This document shows positions 1-8,346 of a stretch of DNA of 13,471 nt, piece by piece. The stretch lies in NCBI GenBank assembly GCA_041669745.1, contig JBAYAO010000035.1, forward strand, positions 1-13,471. The letters are read 5' to 3'. The translations under genes and the position numbers were made by a program. Under the pieces are notes generated by a model that saw only the letters and a program-made list of their open reading frames with translations, had not been told where the DNA came from and made no database searches. Source of the DNA: JBAZDV01 sp041669745. GTDB taxonomy: Archaea > Thermoplasmatota > Thermoplasmata > Methanomassiliicoccales > Methanomethylophilaceae. Positions within the stretch are counted from its first letter, which is position 1. Each line of letters begins with the position of its first letter.

Positions 1-288
1 AGAACAAAGAAGATCAGAGACAGTGTCAAGGCCGCCATGAAGAAGGTCTCGAACAACGTATCTGGAAAGGAGATCTTCAGGAGTGACAGGAACAGAAGCG
101 TTTTCGTTACGCGTAAAGCGCTGGATGACTTCAGAAAGGACGTGTGGCAGAATTTTTCAGAGGCCGAGAGGTTCTACAGCACGGAATATCCCGCAAGACC
201 GTTGATAAAATGCGAGAAGTGTGATTTTATGGATCTTTGTACGGCCATACCGATCGAGGGAGGTGAGGAAGATGTCGACATTGAATGA
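1..288 (+). CDS. addB-like: C-terminal end of an AddB/RecB-like PD-(D/E)XK nuclease with Fe-S motif (5' truncated by window)
   Basis: The frame is open from base 1 to a TGA at 286-288, giving the last 95 residues of a longer protein; an ATG at 37 is internal. Near the end is a Cys-x2-Cys-x5-Cys cluster (C71, C74, C80 of the visible part) after a basic, aromatic-rich stretch. This spacing matches the C-terminal iron-sulphur cysteines of AddB and related Cas4/RecB-family nucleases, in which a fourth, distant Cys (out of view) closes a 4Fe-4S cluster that staples the nuclease fold. The end overlaps the start of an AddA-like helicase-nuclease by 17 bases, the normal addB-addA order, so the two most likely form one enzyme that resects DNA double-strand breaks. 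The nuclease active site itself lies outside the window, so the assignment rests on the Cys motif and the partner gene. A stand-alone Cas4/RecB-like nuclease is the alternative. Confidence 0.72.
   Translation, partial: RTKKIRDSVKAAMKKVSNNVSGKEIFRSDRNRSVFVTRKALDDFRKDVWQNFSEAERFYSTEYPARPLIKCEKCDFMDLCTAIPIEGGEEDVDIE
259..266 (+). promoter_or_regulatory. Strong Shine-Dalgarno site for the addA-like gene
   Basis: GGAGGTGA lies five bases before the ATG at 272 and matches the archaeal 16S rRNA 3' end almost fully. It sits inside the end of the upstream nuclease gene and decides the helicase start: 272 rather than the longer reading from 221, which lacks such a site and would add 17 non-conserved residues. 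Confidence 0.8.
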
Positions 289-3211
289 TGAGCAAAAGAG
301 GATCGCAGAACACCTGAACGGTTTCCTGGTCGTTGATGCCGGCCCTGGGACAGGTAAGACACACACCCTCATCCAACGTTACGTGAATCTCCTGGAAGAG
401 AGGATCGAGCCTCAGGACATACTTATGCTCACATTCACTAAGAATGCGGCACAGGAAATGAAGGAGAGAATATCCGAAAGACTGTTCTCATCCGTTTTTG
501 CCGAAAAATCGAACGATGTGCGGACATCGACATTCGATGCCTTCTGTCTGAGGATAGTTCTTGATTCACCGGATGTCATCGCAGAATTTCTGGGAATCGA
601 AGATTCCCTCTCCAGAAGTGCCCGTCTGGTTGACAATCATACGCTCAACATGGAACACTTCAAAAGCTTCTATGCACAGTTCGTCATGGACCACGGCGGA
701 AGGTACGCGAGGATGGGCACCAACATAGCGGCTCTTGCGAGCGGTTCTGTCGATGATGTATATGGAATCGTCTCCAAACTCATGTCCCGCGGTGTGATTC
801 CCCTGAAGGATGACGAATGGTTCGACAACGGAGAGAAAATCGTCAGAGGTAAAACGGAAGTCCTATTGAGGAATCTCATGAAACTCGAAAAGGACGGAGC
901 GGTCCTCAAGAAGATGAGATCGCTTTACGCTTCTGCTGACGATTATAACCTTCCTATGGATTTCGACCCCGATGCCGTGACGGAAATTTCGAATGATTTC
1001 CTGTCTGATATCGCAAAGGAGGATCGCAGGTATCTCCTATACTTCATCCATGACGTCTACTACGAGTATATAGTGAAGTCCGTGGAAGACAACAGGCTCA
1101 CTTTCGGATTGGTATCTCTGTTCGCATTCATCATACTGTACAGCGATCCCAGAGCACGTTCACGACATTCCGTGGATTATATGATGGTCGATGAATTCCA
1201 GGACACGAACGAGTTGCAGCTGATGATATGTCTGCTCCTTCTCAAAGAACCGAATCTGTGCGTTGTCGGCGATTGGAAACAGGGAATCTACGGATTCAGA
1301 TTCGTTTCCAAGGAGAATATAACCGATTTCGATGATCGCGTGGACACTTTCATCTCCAGACTGAACAGGGGAAGAACGGGAATGGTGCCCTTCGAGATCT
1401 CGAAGGTCACGCACGTGAATCTTGTGCAAAATTACAGAAGCTCGACCCTGATCCTGGAAAAAGCATTCGGTGCGTTGGAAATAAAGGGCAACAAGGACGA
1501 GAATGTTCCTGCGATAGAGGACGACCCCAACATCGTAATGTTGGAATCAGCCGCTGACGAGAGGATCGGAAGCAACACCGCGTTCGAGATGATACGCGGA
1601 AAAGACCGTGATTCCGAGATCGACAGGATAGTGATGAAGATCCTCGAATACAAAAAAAGCGGACGCTACAGGATAGTGGACGACGATGGAAGTCCAAGAG
1701 ATGTCGGATACGGCGACATCGCTGTATTATGCCGCAACGGCAACATGTGCAGGGATATACTGAAGGCGGCAACCGCCAAAAATATACCCGCCTTCTTCCA
1801 AGGCGATCTCGATGTCATGTCCACGAGGGAGGGGAAACTGGCCCTTGCCTGGCTGAGGTTCGTGAACAACGTATCGGATCGCAGAGGGCCGATCGCGATA
1901 CTTGCCGACATGCACGTCCCCCTGTCGCAGATGCAGAGCATGTTCCCGCACTACGGAAAGGACGTTCCAGACGAATCCGGATCGCAGAGGTCGTGTCGGA
2001 TTCCGAGGTTCCTTCTTGACCAAAGGGCAAGACTTCTCAGGAAAAGAAGAAGACCCAATGACCTTTTGACGTCCATATTCGCATTCTACAATCTGGATAA
2101 CGACATCACACAATCGATAATCAACATCCTTTCATCAGCGTATAGCGGTTCGCTCCTCACCATATCCGATCTGATAAGATTGATGGAGGAGGACATAAAG
2201 AACTCCACCAGGTACAATATCGATCCTGCACTGGACAGAGAGGCCGTCACCATCCAGACGATGCACAAGTCGAAAGGATTGGAATATCCGATAGTGATCG
2301 TCGCGGGTATCAATGACCGTGTGATGCCCAGCACGAGATCGGAAGAATCGATATTCAGGTTCGACAGCATCAATGGGATACGCTGTACGAAGGAGTTCTT
2401 CAGTAAAGAGACGGACGGTGTAGTCCACGAACGAATACTGGACTCGTGGAGATACGAGATCATAAAGATGACCACGTCGAAGGATTATTCCGAGGAAAGA
2501 AGACTGCTCTTTGTGGCCCTTTCCCGAGCCAAACAGTATCTGACCATCAGTTGTTACAATCCGTCGAATTTCATGAAATACTACGGCGTTCCGGATTTTG
2601 ACGAGATCGGGAAATACACCGAGACAGACTCGCCTGATGACAGACCACTGACCGTGATGCCGGATGTGAGCGGCTATGCCGCGAGACGTAGGAATCTCTC
2701 GGTCCATGAATTGATGGCCACCGTCCAGGAGCTGCATGTGGAAGGCGATGAGGATTGCGGAAAAGGTGCCGAATACGGAACACTCGTCCACGAGGCCGCA
2801 TATCTGATGTATCGCGGCCAGAAATACGATACCTCGCTGCCGGAGATGACCAATGTCCGCTCGATACTGGATTCGCTCAAGGGATCGAAGATGGATGCCG
2901 AGATAAAATGCGTCCTTCCGGTTGGAGATGTGTCCTTACGGGGCATCATAGACCTCATTGCCGAATTCGAGGATCGGATCGAGATACATGACTACAAGAC
3001 CGACGAGACCGACCGCAATCTTCCTCTCTATGTCCTCCAACTGAGCATCTACGCCCATTCCGCTTCCATCTCAGGGAAAAAGGTCCGATGTTTCGTGGAT
3101 TATGTGTCACAGGGAAAAACAGTCGATTTCGATCCTCTGCCGATCGAGGAAATAAGGGAAAAGGTTTCAAGCTATAATGTTTTAAGAGGACGTGTGTATA
3201 CCGACGCATGA
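272..3211 (+). CDS. addA-like: AddA/RecB-like UvrD-family (SF1A) helicase with C-terminal PD-(D/E)XK nuclease
   Basis: A 979-residue ATP-dependent DNA helicase-nuclease, expected to unwind and trim broken duplex ends for recombination. The SF1A motifs are all visible in order: Walker A GPGTGKT (24-30), motif Ia around LTFTKNAA, DEFQD Walker B (307-311), GDWKQGIYGFR motif III, QNYRSS motif IV, TMHKSKGLE motif V (663-671) and EERRLLFVALSRA motif VI (741-753). The C-terminal nuclease has H840 in GTLVHEAA, D894 in GIIDLI and D907/K909 in HDYKTD, so both activities look intact. It is shorter than bacterial AddA (about 1200 residues). The start at 272 follows a strong SD site and overlaps the AddB-like gene by 17 bases; the stop overlaps the next gene as ATGA. 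AddAB is typical of bacteria, so the pair may have been acquired by transfer; that point is inference. Confidence 0.88.
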   Translation: MSTLNDEQKRIAEHLNGFLVVDAGPGTGKTHTLIQRYVNLLEERIEPQDILMLTFTKNAAQEMKERISERLFSSVFAEKSNDVRTSTFDAFCLRIVLDSPDVIAEFLGIEDSLSRSARLVDNHTLNMEHFKSFYAQFVMDHGGRYARMGTNIAALASGSVDDVYGIVSKLMSRGVIPLKDDEWFDNGEKIVRGKTEVLLRNLMKLEKDGAVLKKMRSLYASADDYNLPMDFDPDAVTEISNDFLSDIAKEDRRYLLYFIHDVYYEYIVKSVEDNRLTFGLVSLFAFIILYSDPRARSRHSVDYMMVDEFQDTNELQLMICLLLLKEPNLCVVGDWKQGIYGFRFVSKENITDFDDRVDTFISRLNRGRTGMVPFEISKVTHVNLVQNYRSSTLILEKAFGALEIKGNKDENVPAIEDDPNIVMLESAADERIGSNTAFEMIRGKDRDSEIDRIVMKILEYKKSGRYRIVDDDGSPRDVGYGDIAVLCRNGNMCRDILKAATAKNIPAFFQGDLDVMSTREGKLALAWLRFVNNVSDRRGPIAILADMHVPLSQMQSMFPHYGKDVPDESGSQRSCRIPRFLLDQRARLLRKRRRPNDLLTSIFAFYNLDNDITQSIINILSSAYSGSLLTISDLIRLMEEDIKNSTRYNIDPALDREAVTIQTMHKSKGLEYPIVIVAGINDRVMPSTRSEESIFRFDSINGIRCTKEFFSKETDGVVHERILDSWRYEIIKMTTSKDYSEERRLLFVALSRAKQYLTISCYNPSNFMKYYGVPDFDEIGKYTETDSPDDRPLTVMPDVSGYAARRRNLSVHELMATVQELHVEGDEDCGKGAEYGTLVHEAAYLMYRGQKYDTSLPEMTNVRSILDSLKGSKMDAEIKCVLPVGDVSLRGIIDLIAEFEDRIEIHDYKTDETDRNLPLYVLQLSIYAHSASISGKKVRCFVDYVSQGKTVDFDPLPIEEIREKVSSYNVLRGRVYTDA

Positions 3212-5751
3212 TGCCCACGGGGTTGACCGAAGCGGAAGTCAGGGAAAGGGTCGCCAACGGACAGGTCAATTCCGTGAAGCAGATGGTCAGTAGGACGTAC
3301 ACCGACATCATAGTCAAGAACGCGTGCACGTCCTTCAATCTCCTTCTCTTCATCCTGGGTGCCGTCCTGGTCCTTCTGGACGAGCCTGTCAACGCTCTCG
3401 CTGCGACGGGTGTGATCTTCCTGAATATCCTCATAGCGACACTGCAGGAGATCAGGGCCAAGAGAAGATTGGACAAGATCGCCTTGCTTCTGAGACCCAA
3501 GGTAACGGTCATAAGGGAAGGGAAGGAATCGGAAATAGATCAGGCGGAGATCGTGAAGGACGACCTTATCCATCTTAGACCAGGCGATCAGGCCCTTGTC
3601 GACGGGCGGATCATCGATCTGAAATATCTGGAGATGGACGAATCACTGCTTACCGGCGAATCGAAGACCGTAAGGAAACATATGGACGACCTGATCTACT
3701 CTGGGTCCTTCTGTGTGACAGGGGAGGGATTCTTCAGGGTGACGGCATTCGGGAACGAGACCTTCGCATCCAAAATGCTCGCCAGTGCGAAAAAATACAC
3801 GGTGAAGGCCACCCCTCTGCAAATGGAGACGTCCGCTATAACGAAGCTCCTGATGTCCGTTGCATTCGCGTATCTGCTGCTGATGATCATAGTCAATATC
3901 ATCCAGTACCACGATTTCAGCGAGGGTTTCAAGGCGACCGTCACAATGGCCGTCATAATACTCGACATCGTTCCCATCGCGCTGTTCCTTCTGATCATCA
4001 TCACATACATGATCGCCGCGATACGCATGGCCGATGCGGGTGTACTTCTGCAAAGATCCAATTCCGTGGAATCCATCAGTCATGTTGACACCATCTGCAT
4101 GGATAAGACCGGTACGATAACGACGAACAAACTCGTCTTTCACGACATGCGGTCCCTAGTGGATGAGGAGGAAGCTGAGACGGTGATCAGAAGATTCGTA
4201 GGTTCCACGGGAAGCAAAAATCATACGGTCGAAGCGCTGGAGAAAAGATTCGGAAGCGAAGAATGCAAGGTCATAGAGGAGATACGATTCTCGTCGGAAC
4301 GTAAATTCAGCGGTGTCAAGATCGAGACCGAGGATGGCATAGAGACATTTTTCATGGGAGCGTTCTCCTCCCTGAAGGATCATCTGAATGATGATGAAGT
4401 GGAAGGCATCGTAAACTCGTTTTCCAAAAAAGGACTGAGGACTGTTGTGATAGCCAAGGGGCCTGATGTCGAATTGTATGACAACGACGAGATCACCATC
4501 CCCGATCTCGATGTCGTCTCAGTGGTCGCGATATCGGATGAAATACGCAAGGATTGCAGAGAGACGATAGATGTGTTCCTTCGGAACGGGATGGATCTGA
4601 AGGTGATATCCGGGGACGATCCTGTCGCCGTGGATTCTCTGTTCACGATAGCCGATATACCCGGCAAGAGAACGATCATGTCCGGTGAGGAACTGGATGC
4701 GTTGGACGGTGATGAGAGGACAAAGGCGATTCTGGAGACGAACATCTTCGGCCGCATGAAACCCGATCATAAGGAGCTGATCATCGACACGCTGAAGAAC
4801 AATGGCAAATACGTTGCGATGATCGGCGACGGTGTCAACGATGTCAAATCACTCAAAAGAGCCAACGTCGGTGTGGCGCTTCAGAGCGGCAGCGGTGCGG
4901 CGATAGGTGTCTCGGACATGGTACTTGTCAATGACAATTTCGCTGCATTGCCCAAGGCCCTCGTGGAAGGAAGGAAGACGGTCTCTGGAATGAGGGATAT
5001 CCTCAAACTCTATCTGACAAGGAACTTCGTCCTCGCATTCATGATAACACCTGTTTTCTTTTTCTTCGGCAAGATGCCGTTTCTCCCTACTGAGAACACA
5101 TTCTATGCACTCGCAACGGTTTCGTTCGCCGCCTTCCTCATGGCCATCTGGGCACAGCCGCGTGAGAACAAGGGCGCGATTCTGCCTGGCGTACTGCATT
5201 ATGCCATTCCCACCGCTGCGCTAATTACGCTTTTCGGCTTTTTGATCTACGTGCTGTTCTACACACTGACGATGAACGGCACCGTGGTCATACAATACAC
5301 GACAGAACAATTGGCATATCTCGGATGGCCGACATACGACGTATTGCCCCCCGGCATCGATGTTCTGACCAGGACAGCCGAGATCAATGCACGTAACGCA
5401 ATGCTTCTCTTCGTCGTCGTTGCGGGAATAACGCAGATGTTCATGGTAACGCCCTATTTCAGATTCTTCTCCGTTGACGGGAATCTGCATCACGACATAA
5501 GGCCTACGCTGTTGGCTTTCCTCCTGTACGCATTCGTATATGCAACCTATAACTGGGAATTTTCGGCCAGGATCATCAGCTTGGCGGTGTTCCCGTTAGA
5601 GTACGTTGCGGCCATCCTGATCGCCGTCGTAGCGTGGTTCTTCATAACGCGCTTCATGCTGAGGAGGGGGTTATTCAATTTCCTCACCGATATAACCGAG
5701 AGATGGTACAGAAAGAAGCTGGACGAGGCATATTCCACAAAGGATGATTGA
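3208..5751 (+). CDS. P-type cation-transporting ATPase, CtpE-like
   Basis: An 847-residue membrane pump that would use ATP to move a cation. The order is normal: N-terminal GLTEAEVRERVANGQVN segment, TM helices near 43-80, actuator domain with TGES (149-152), TM pair near 213-270, DKTGTIT with phospho-Asp D299, nucleotide domain with KFSG (366-369), SGD (468-470), hinge GDGVND (540-545), then about six TM helices (605-815). The N terminus, the EIRAKRRLD stretch and the MPFLPTENTF region resemble mycobacterial CtpE, a Ca2+ pump, so calcium is the best guess. However, the TM4 motif reads V-P-I-A-L (255-259), whereas relatives carry V-P-E-G-L, whose Glu binds the ion; substrate is therefore unsure. 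KGAP is also degenerate (MGAF, 383-386). The start uses ATGA overlap with the addA-like stop, implying coupled translation; the ATG at 3211 is equally possible. Confidence 0.85.
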   Translation: MMPTGLTEAEVRERVANGQVNSVKQMVSRTYTDIIVKNACTSFNLLLFILGAVLVLLDEPVNALAATGVIFLNILIATLQEIRAKRRLDKIALLLRPKVTVIREGKESEIDQAEIVKDDLIHLRPGDQALVDGRIIDLKYLEMDESLLTGESKTVRKHMDDLIYSGSFCVTGEGFFRVTAFGNETFASKMLASAKKYTVKATPLQMETSAITKLLMSVAFAYLLLMIIVNIIQYHDFSEGFKATVTMAVIILDIVPIALFLLIIITYMIAAIRMADAGVLLQRSNSVESISHVDTICMDKTGTITTNKLVFHDMRSLVDEEEAETVIRRFVGSTGSKNHTVEALEKRFGSEECKVIEEIRFSSERKFSGVKIETEDGIETFFMGAFSSLKDHLNDDEVEGIVNSFSKKGLRTVVIAKGPDVELYDNDEITIPDLDVVSVVAISDEIRKDCRETIDVFLRNGMDLKVISGDDPVAVDSLFTIADIPGKRTIMSGEELDALDGDERTKAILETNIFGRMKPDHKELIIDTLKNNGKYVAMIGDGVNDVKSLKRANVGVALQSGSGAAIGVSDMVLVNDNFAALPKALVEGRKTVSGMRDILKLYLTRNFVLAFMITPVFFFFGKMPFLPTENTFYALATVSFAAFLMAIWAQPRENKGAILPGVLHYAIPTAALITLFGFLIYVLFYTLTMNGTVVIQYTTEQLAYLGWPTYDVLPPGIDVLTRTAEINARNAMLLFVVVAGITQMFMVTPYFRFFSVDGNLHHDIRPTLLAFLLYAFVYATYNWEFSARIISLAVFPLEYVAAILIAVVAWFFITRFMLRRGLFNFLTDITERWYRKKLDEAYSTKDD

Positions 5752-5755
5752 TACC

Positions 5756-5941
5756 ATGGCCGTGATCAATTTCGGTAAAGAGTCGATAAGGGCCGAGGGC
5801 ACGATCGAATCCGCAGTACTGGCGGCAGGGAAGAATCCGGATTCCTTCCTCTTCCTGGTCGACGGCAGACCCATACCCATGGATTCGATCCTGCATGACG
5901 ATGTTATCGTTGAGGCGATTCGCGTTGCCTCCGGCGGATGA
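5756..5941 (+). CDS. ThiS/MoaD-like small modifier protein (SAMP-type) ending in Gly-Gly
   Basis: A 61-residue beta-grasp protein ending in Ser-Gly-Gly. The stretch from NPDSFLFLVDG to the end (residues 27-61) follows the ThiS/MoaD/SAMP2 pattern: a strand with a V-(D/N)-G turn, a D-(D/G)-x-V strand and an R-V-x-S-G-G tail. In this family an E1-like enzyme adenylates the terminal Gly. The tail then carries sulphur (tRNA thiolation, thiamine or molybdopterin synthesis) or is joined to target lysines as an archaeal ubiquitin-like tag. No E1 (UbaA), Ncs6/TtuA or thiamine gene is visible nearby, so the role is open. I chose the ATG at 5756 because it gives a family-like N terminus (MAVINFG) and has a partial SD (GGATGAT) upstream. 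The ATG at 5744 would add four residues and overlap the ATPase stop. It is the last gene of the addAB-ATPase run. Confidence 0.72.
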   Translation: MAVINFGKESIRAEGTIESAVLAAGKNPDSFLFLVDGRPIPMDSILHDDVIVEAIRVASGG

Positions 5942-5947
5942 GATGTG

Positions 5948-5956
5948 TTTTACATA
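5948..5956 (+). promoter_or_regulatory. Possible TATA box for the UroD-family methyltransferase gene
   Basis: TTTTACATA lies in an AT-rich patch just after the small-modifier stop, centred about 28 bases before the ATG at 5980, the spacing expected for a leaderless or near-leaderless archaeal transcript. It is a partial match to the archaeal box (TTTATATA) and is offered with modest confidence. Confidence 0.35.
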
Positions 5957-5979
5957 GCTATTTCAACGACCGGTGCGTT

Positions 5980-7107
5980 ATGGTAAACATGGAGTACACA
6001 TCTTCTTTTCCGCCTATCGGCACGGAATGGCTGAAAAAGGCCAGACGTCGATATTCTGCGACATTCGTAGGCGGAGACTCGGACAGGATCGCGGTCGATC
6101 CGATGATGCTGGCGCATTCAACAGTGGCATGCGGATACACGATCAGGGATTTTTACGAACAGCCCAAACTCGCGGTCCAATGTCTGGCGCACGTCCAGGA
6201 GATGTACGATCTGCTTCCGGTGACGAAATACTACTTTGCCCATCCGTGGTTACCAGAACTAGGTATCAATCTGAAATTCATGGATCTAACGGCCCCCGTC
6301 CCCACCAATATAATAGTGAACACACCCGAGGATGCCGATAAAATACACATTCCGGACGTGTCAGAGATCGAAAAAGGATATTCATATGGACGTCTCGCAG
6401 GGGCGATGGATTACACAAAGGAAAAGATCCCGGATATGTTCGTTCCCCTTGCATATTGCCCGGAACCCGTAGGTTCCGCAGCCGAACTCTGCGGTATCGA
6501 GCAATTTCTGATGTGGACAGAAACAGAACCGGACCTTGTTGATAAATTGATAGACATATACATCGAAACGGCGATCACAGGCGCCGAAGCACTTGCGAAG
6601 AGATTCGGTATGGCGCTTATCAACACGGGTGCTGTGCTGGAGAACAGTGATACAATGTCACCCCAGACGATCAAAAGGATCTCTCCGCCGGCATTGGAAA
6701 AACTCGTCAAAGGATGTTTGACCAGAGGCGCTGGACCGCAGATATTCTATCATTTCTGCGGCAATCACAAAGACGACTACATGCTGTACAGGGAAAAAAT
6801 CGTATTCACGCCGTTGACGATAATGCAGATCGGCTATTGGGACAGAGATATGTTCCCTGCAAAGATCATGAAAGATACCTTCGGGAACATGTGCGCCATC
6901 ATGCCGTCGGTGGACACGAAGCTTTTCGTGATGCCCAATCAGAGAAAGATATACGACCTTGCCGCCAAACAACTGATGGACGGACGCGACAGCAAGTGCG
7001 GATGCATTCTGGGAACAGCTTGCGAAGTTCCGCCTTATTCTTTTCCCAGCAACATATTCTCGCTTGTCAAAGCAGCCGAGGATTACGGCCGTCGTGGCAC
7101 CTGGTGA
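5980..7107 (+). CDS. Uroporphyrinogen-decarboxylase-family corrinoid:CoM-type methyltransferase (MtaA/MtbA-like)
   Basis: A 375-residue (from 5980) protein of the UroD/MtaA fold, a TIM barrel. It has the zinc ligands of methylcobamide:coenzyme M methyltransferases: His-x-Cys in YHFCGNH (H258, C260) and a distal Cys in LGTACEVPPYS (C348), followed by the usual SFPSNIFSLVKAAEDYG end. In MtaA/MtbA the zinc activates a thiol to accept methyl from a methyl-corrinoid protein; the actual substrate here cannot be read, and no corrinoid protein or substrate methyltransferase is adjacent. Haem-type UroD is unlikely because the Zn ligands replace its features. An in-frame ATG at 5938 overlaps the previous stop as ATGA and would add 14 residues. 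I prefer 5980 because the added residues look non-coding, a TATA-like box fits it, and GGTG sits four bases ahead. The ATG at 5989 is a third option. Confidence 0.82.
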   Translation: MVNMEYTSSFPPIGTEWLKKARRRYSATFVGGDSDRIAVDPMMLAHSTVACGYTIRDFYEQPKLAVQCLAHVQEMYDLLPVTKYYFAHPWLPELGINLKFMDLTAPVPTNIIVNTPEDADKIHIPDVSEIEKGYSYGRLAGAMDYTKEKIPDMFVPLAYCPEPVGSAAELCGIEQFLMWTETEPDLVDKLIDIYIETAITGAEALAKRFGMALINTGAVLENSDTMSPQTIKRISPPALEKLVKGCLTRGAGPQIFYHFCGNHKDDYMLYREKIVFTPLTIMQIGYWDRDMFPAKIMKDTFGNMCAIMPSVDTKLFVMPNQRKIYDLAAKQLMDGRDSKCGCILGTACEVPPYSFPSNIFSLVKAAEDYGRRGTW

Positions 7108-7110
7108 ACA

Positions 7111-7124
7111 AATTAACCTTATAC
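7111..7124 (+). promoter_or_regulatory. Likely promoter (TATA box) of the yhaO-yhaN-like operon
   Basis: The 39-base gap after the methyltransferase gene holds AATTAACCTTATAC, with TTATA centred 26 bases before the ATG at 7147. No Shine-Dalgarno sequence precedes that ATG. Both facts fit a leaderless archaeal mRNA beginning at or next to the start codon. Confidence 0.55.
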
Positions 7125-7146
7125 CTACAACCCTTACGATACCAAC

Positions 7147-8346
7147 ATGATGGGTTCTTTCAGATTCATCCATTGTGCCGATCTTCACCTGGGCAGCAGG
7201 TTCGTCGGCATTTCCTCTGACAACGAAAATATCGGAAAGAGGATGAGAGAATCAACATTCAAAGCGTTGGACAGGATAGTCCTGACGGCAAAAAAGAACG
7301 ATGTCGATTTTGTGATTTTCTCCGGCGATATTTTCGACGACGAGAATGAAACGCCGCTTACCAGAAGCCGTTTCGCGGATGCTCTTTCGAAGATCAAGGT
7401 GAAATGTTTCATAGCATATGGAAATCATGATCGAAGCAGGAAATGGGAAGACTCCATTCCTCTGCCTGACAATGCGCATGTGTTCTCGGATAAGACCGAA
7501 CGCATTTCGTTTCCCGATGAGGGGGAAGAGATCGCTGAAATCTTCGGCATAAGCTATTCCAAGAAACATTCCGAGAAGGACCTTACCGAGGGGATGAAAG
7601 GCAATGACGATACGTTCAGCATCGGTGTTCTCCATTGCGACCTGGATTCTGTATCCGAGGATTCTCGGTACGCGCCATGCAAATTAAGCACGCTCCTCGG
7701 GACGGGAATCGACTATTGGGCCCTAGGTCATATCCATAAGAGACAGGTGGTCAACGAGTATCCGCATGTCGTTTATCCGGGAAATACACAGGGAAGGAAC
7801 CCCAAGGAAAGCGGAGAGAAAGGGGCATATATCGTGACCGTAACCAGAGGACGCGTTACAGATATGGAGTTCTTCAGGACAGGTGATGTCGTTTGGAGAG
7901 ATGTCGAATCCGACATCACAGGCAGAAAGGATGTCCGGGATGTCGTCAACGACATACAGTCGAACACCGAAAAAAATTCATTCGTTAGGATCACACTCAC
8001 AGGGCACGGCGACCTGGACAGGATGCTGCGTTTGGATGCACCGGGTTTCACAGAATTGCTGGAAAAACGTTCGGGGTGTACAGTAACAGGACTGAAACTG
8101 AATACCCTCCCGGATATAGACCTCGAGGAACGGAAAGAAGCAGGTGATTTCACATCCGCCGTTATCGATTTCGGAAAGAAATTGGAGACATCTAGGAAGG
8201 AGGACATAATCGATGTAATATGCTCCACCACCACCTCGGCCGCCATAAGGCCGATGTTCGAGTCCATGGATACGGACGAGCTACGCTCCATTGCAAGAGA
8301 TTCCATGCTCTTTCTCATGGAAAGGATGATGGAGGCAAGAAAGTGA
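7147..8346 (+). CDS. yhaO-like: Mre11/SbcD-type DNA repair exonuclease, YhaO-like
   Basis: A 399-residue calcineurin-like metallophosphoesterase of the SbcD/Mre11 group. All metal-site motifs are present: D-x-H in CADLHLG (D12, H14), GD in FSGDIFD (D61), GNHD (N93-D95), H163 in VLHCD, and GHIHKRQ (H195, H197), then VYPGNTQGRNPKESGEKGAY, the block typical of YhaO. The family cuts DNA ends with Mn2+. The C-terminal 160 residues are less conserved and should hold the ATPase-docking part. The stop overlaps the GTG start of a YhaN-like ATPase (GTGA), so the two are almost surely made together as a nuclease-ATPase complex comparable to Mre11-Rad50. The start at 7147 fits a TATA box 26 bases upstream; ATG at 7150 is an equal alternative. 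Classical archaeal Mre11 partnered with HerA-NurA would be the other reading, but no such genes are near. Confidence 0.87.
   Translation: MMGSFRFIHCADLHLGSRFVGISSDNENIGKRMRESTFKALDRIVLTAKKNDVDFVIFSGDIFDDENETPLTRSRFADALSKIKVKCFIAYGNHDRSRKWEDSIPLPDNAHVFSDKTERISFPDEGEEIAEIFGISYSKKHSEKDLTEGMKGNDDTFSIGVLHCDLDSVSEDSRYAPCKLSTLLGTGIDYWALGHIHKRQVVNEYPHVVYPGNTQGRNPKESGEKGAYIVTVTRGRVTDMEFFRTGDVVWRDVESDITGRKDVRDVVNDIQSNTEKNSFVRITLTGHGDLDRMLRLDAPGFTELLEKRSGCTVTGLKLNTLPDIDLEERKEAGDFTSAVIDFGKKLETSRKEDIIDVICSTTTSAAIRPMFESMDTDELRSIARDSMLFLMERMMEARK
8331..8335 (+). promoter_or_regulatory. Shine-Dalgarno site setting a GTG start for the yhaN-like gene
   Basis: GGAGG lies seven bases before the GTG at 8343, inside the end of the nuclease gene. 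It supports GTG as the initiator; the ATG at 8220 in the same frame lies deep in the upstream gene and precedes a stretch with no family resemblance. Confidence 0.75.

Noticed and set aside
8220..8342. ATG at 8220 as the start of the YhaN-like ATPase
   Set aside because: It would add 41 residues unlike the family and overlap the nuclease gene deeply; the GTG at 8343 has GGAGG at the right distance and gives the typical N terminus.
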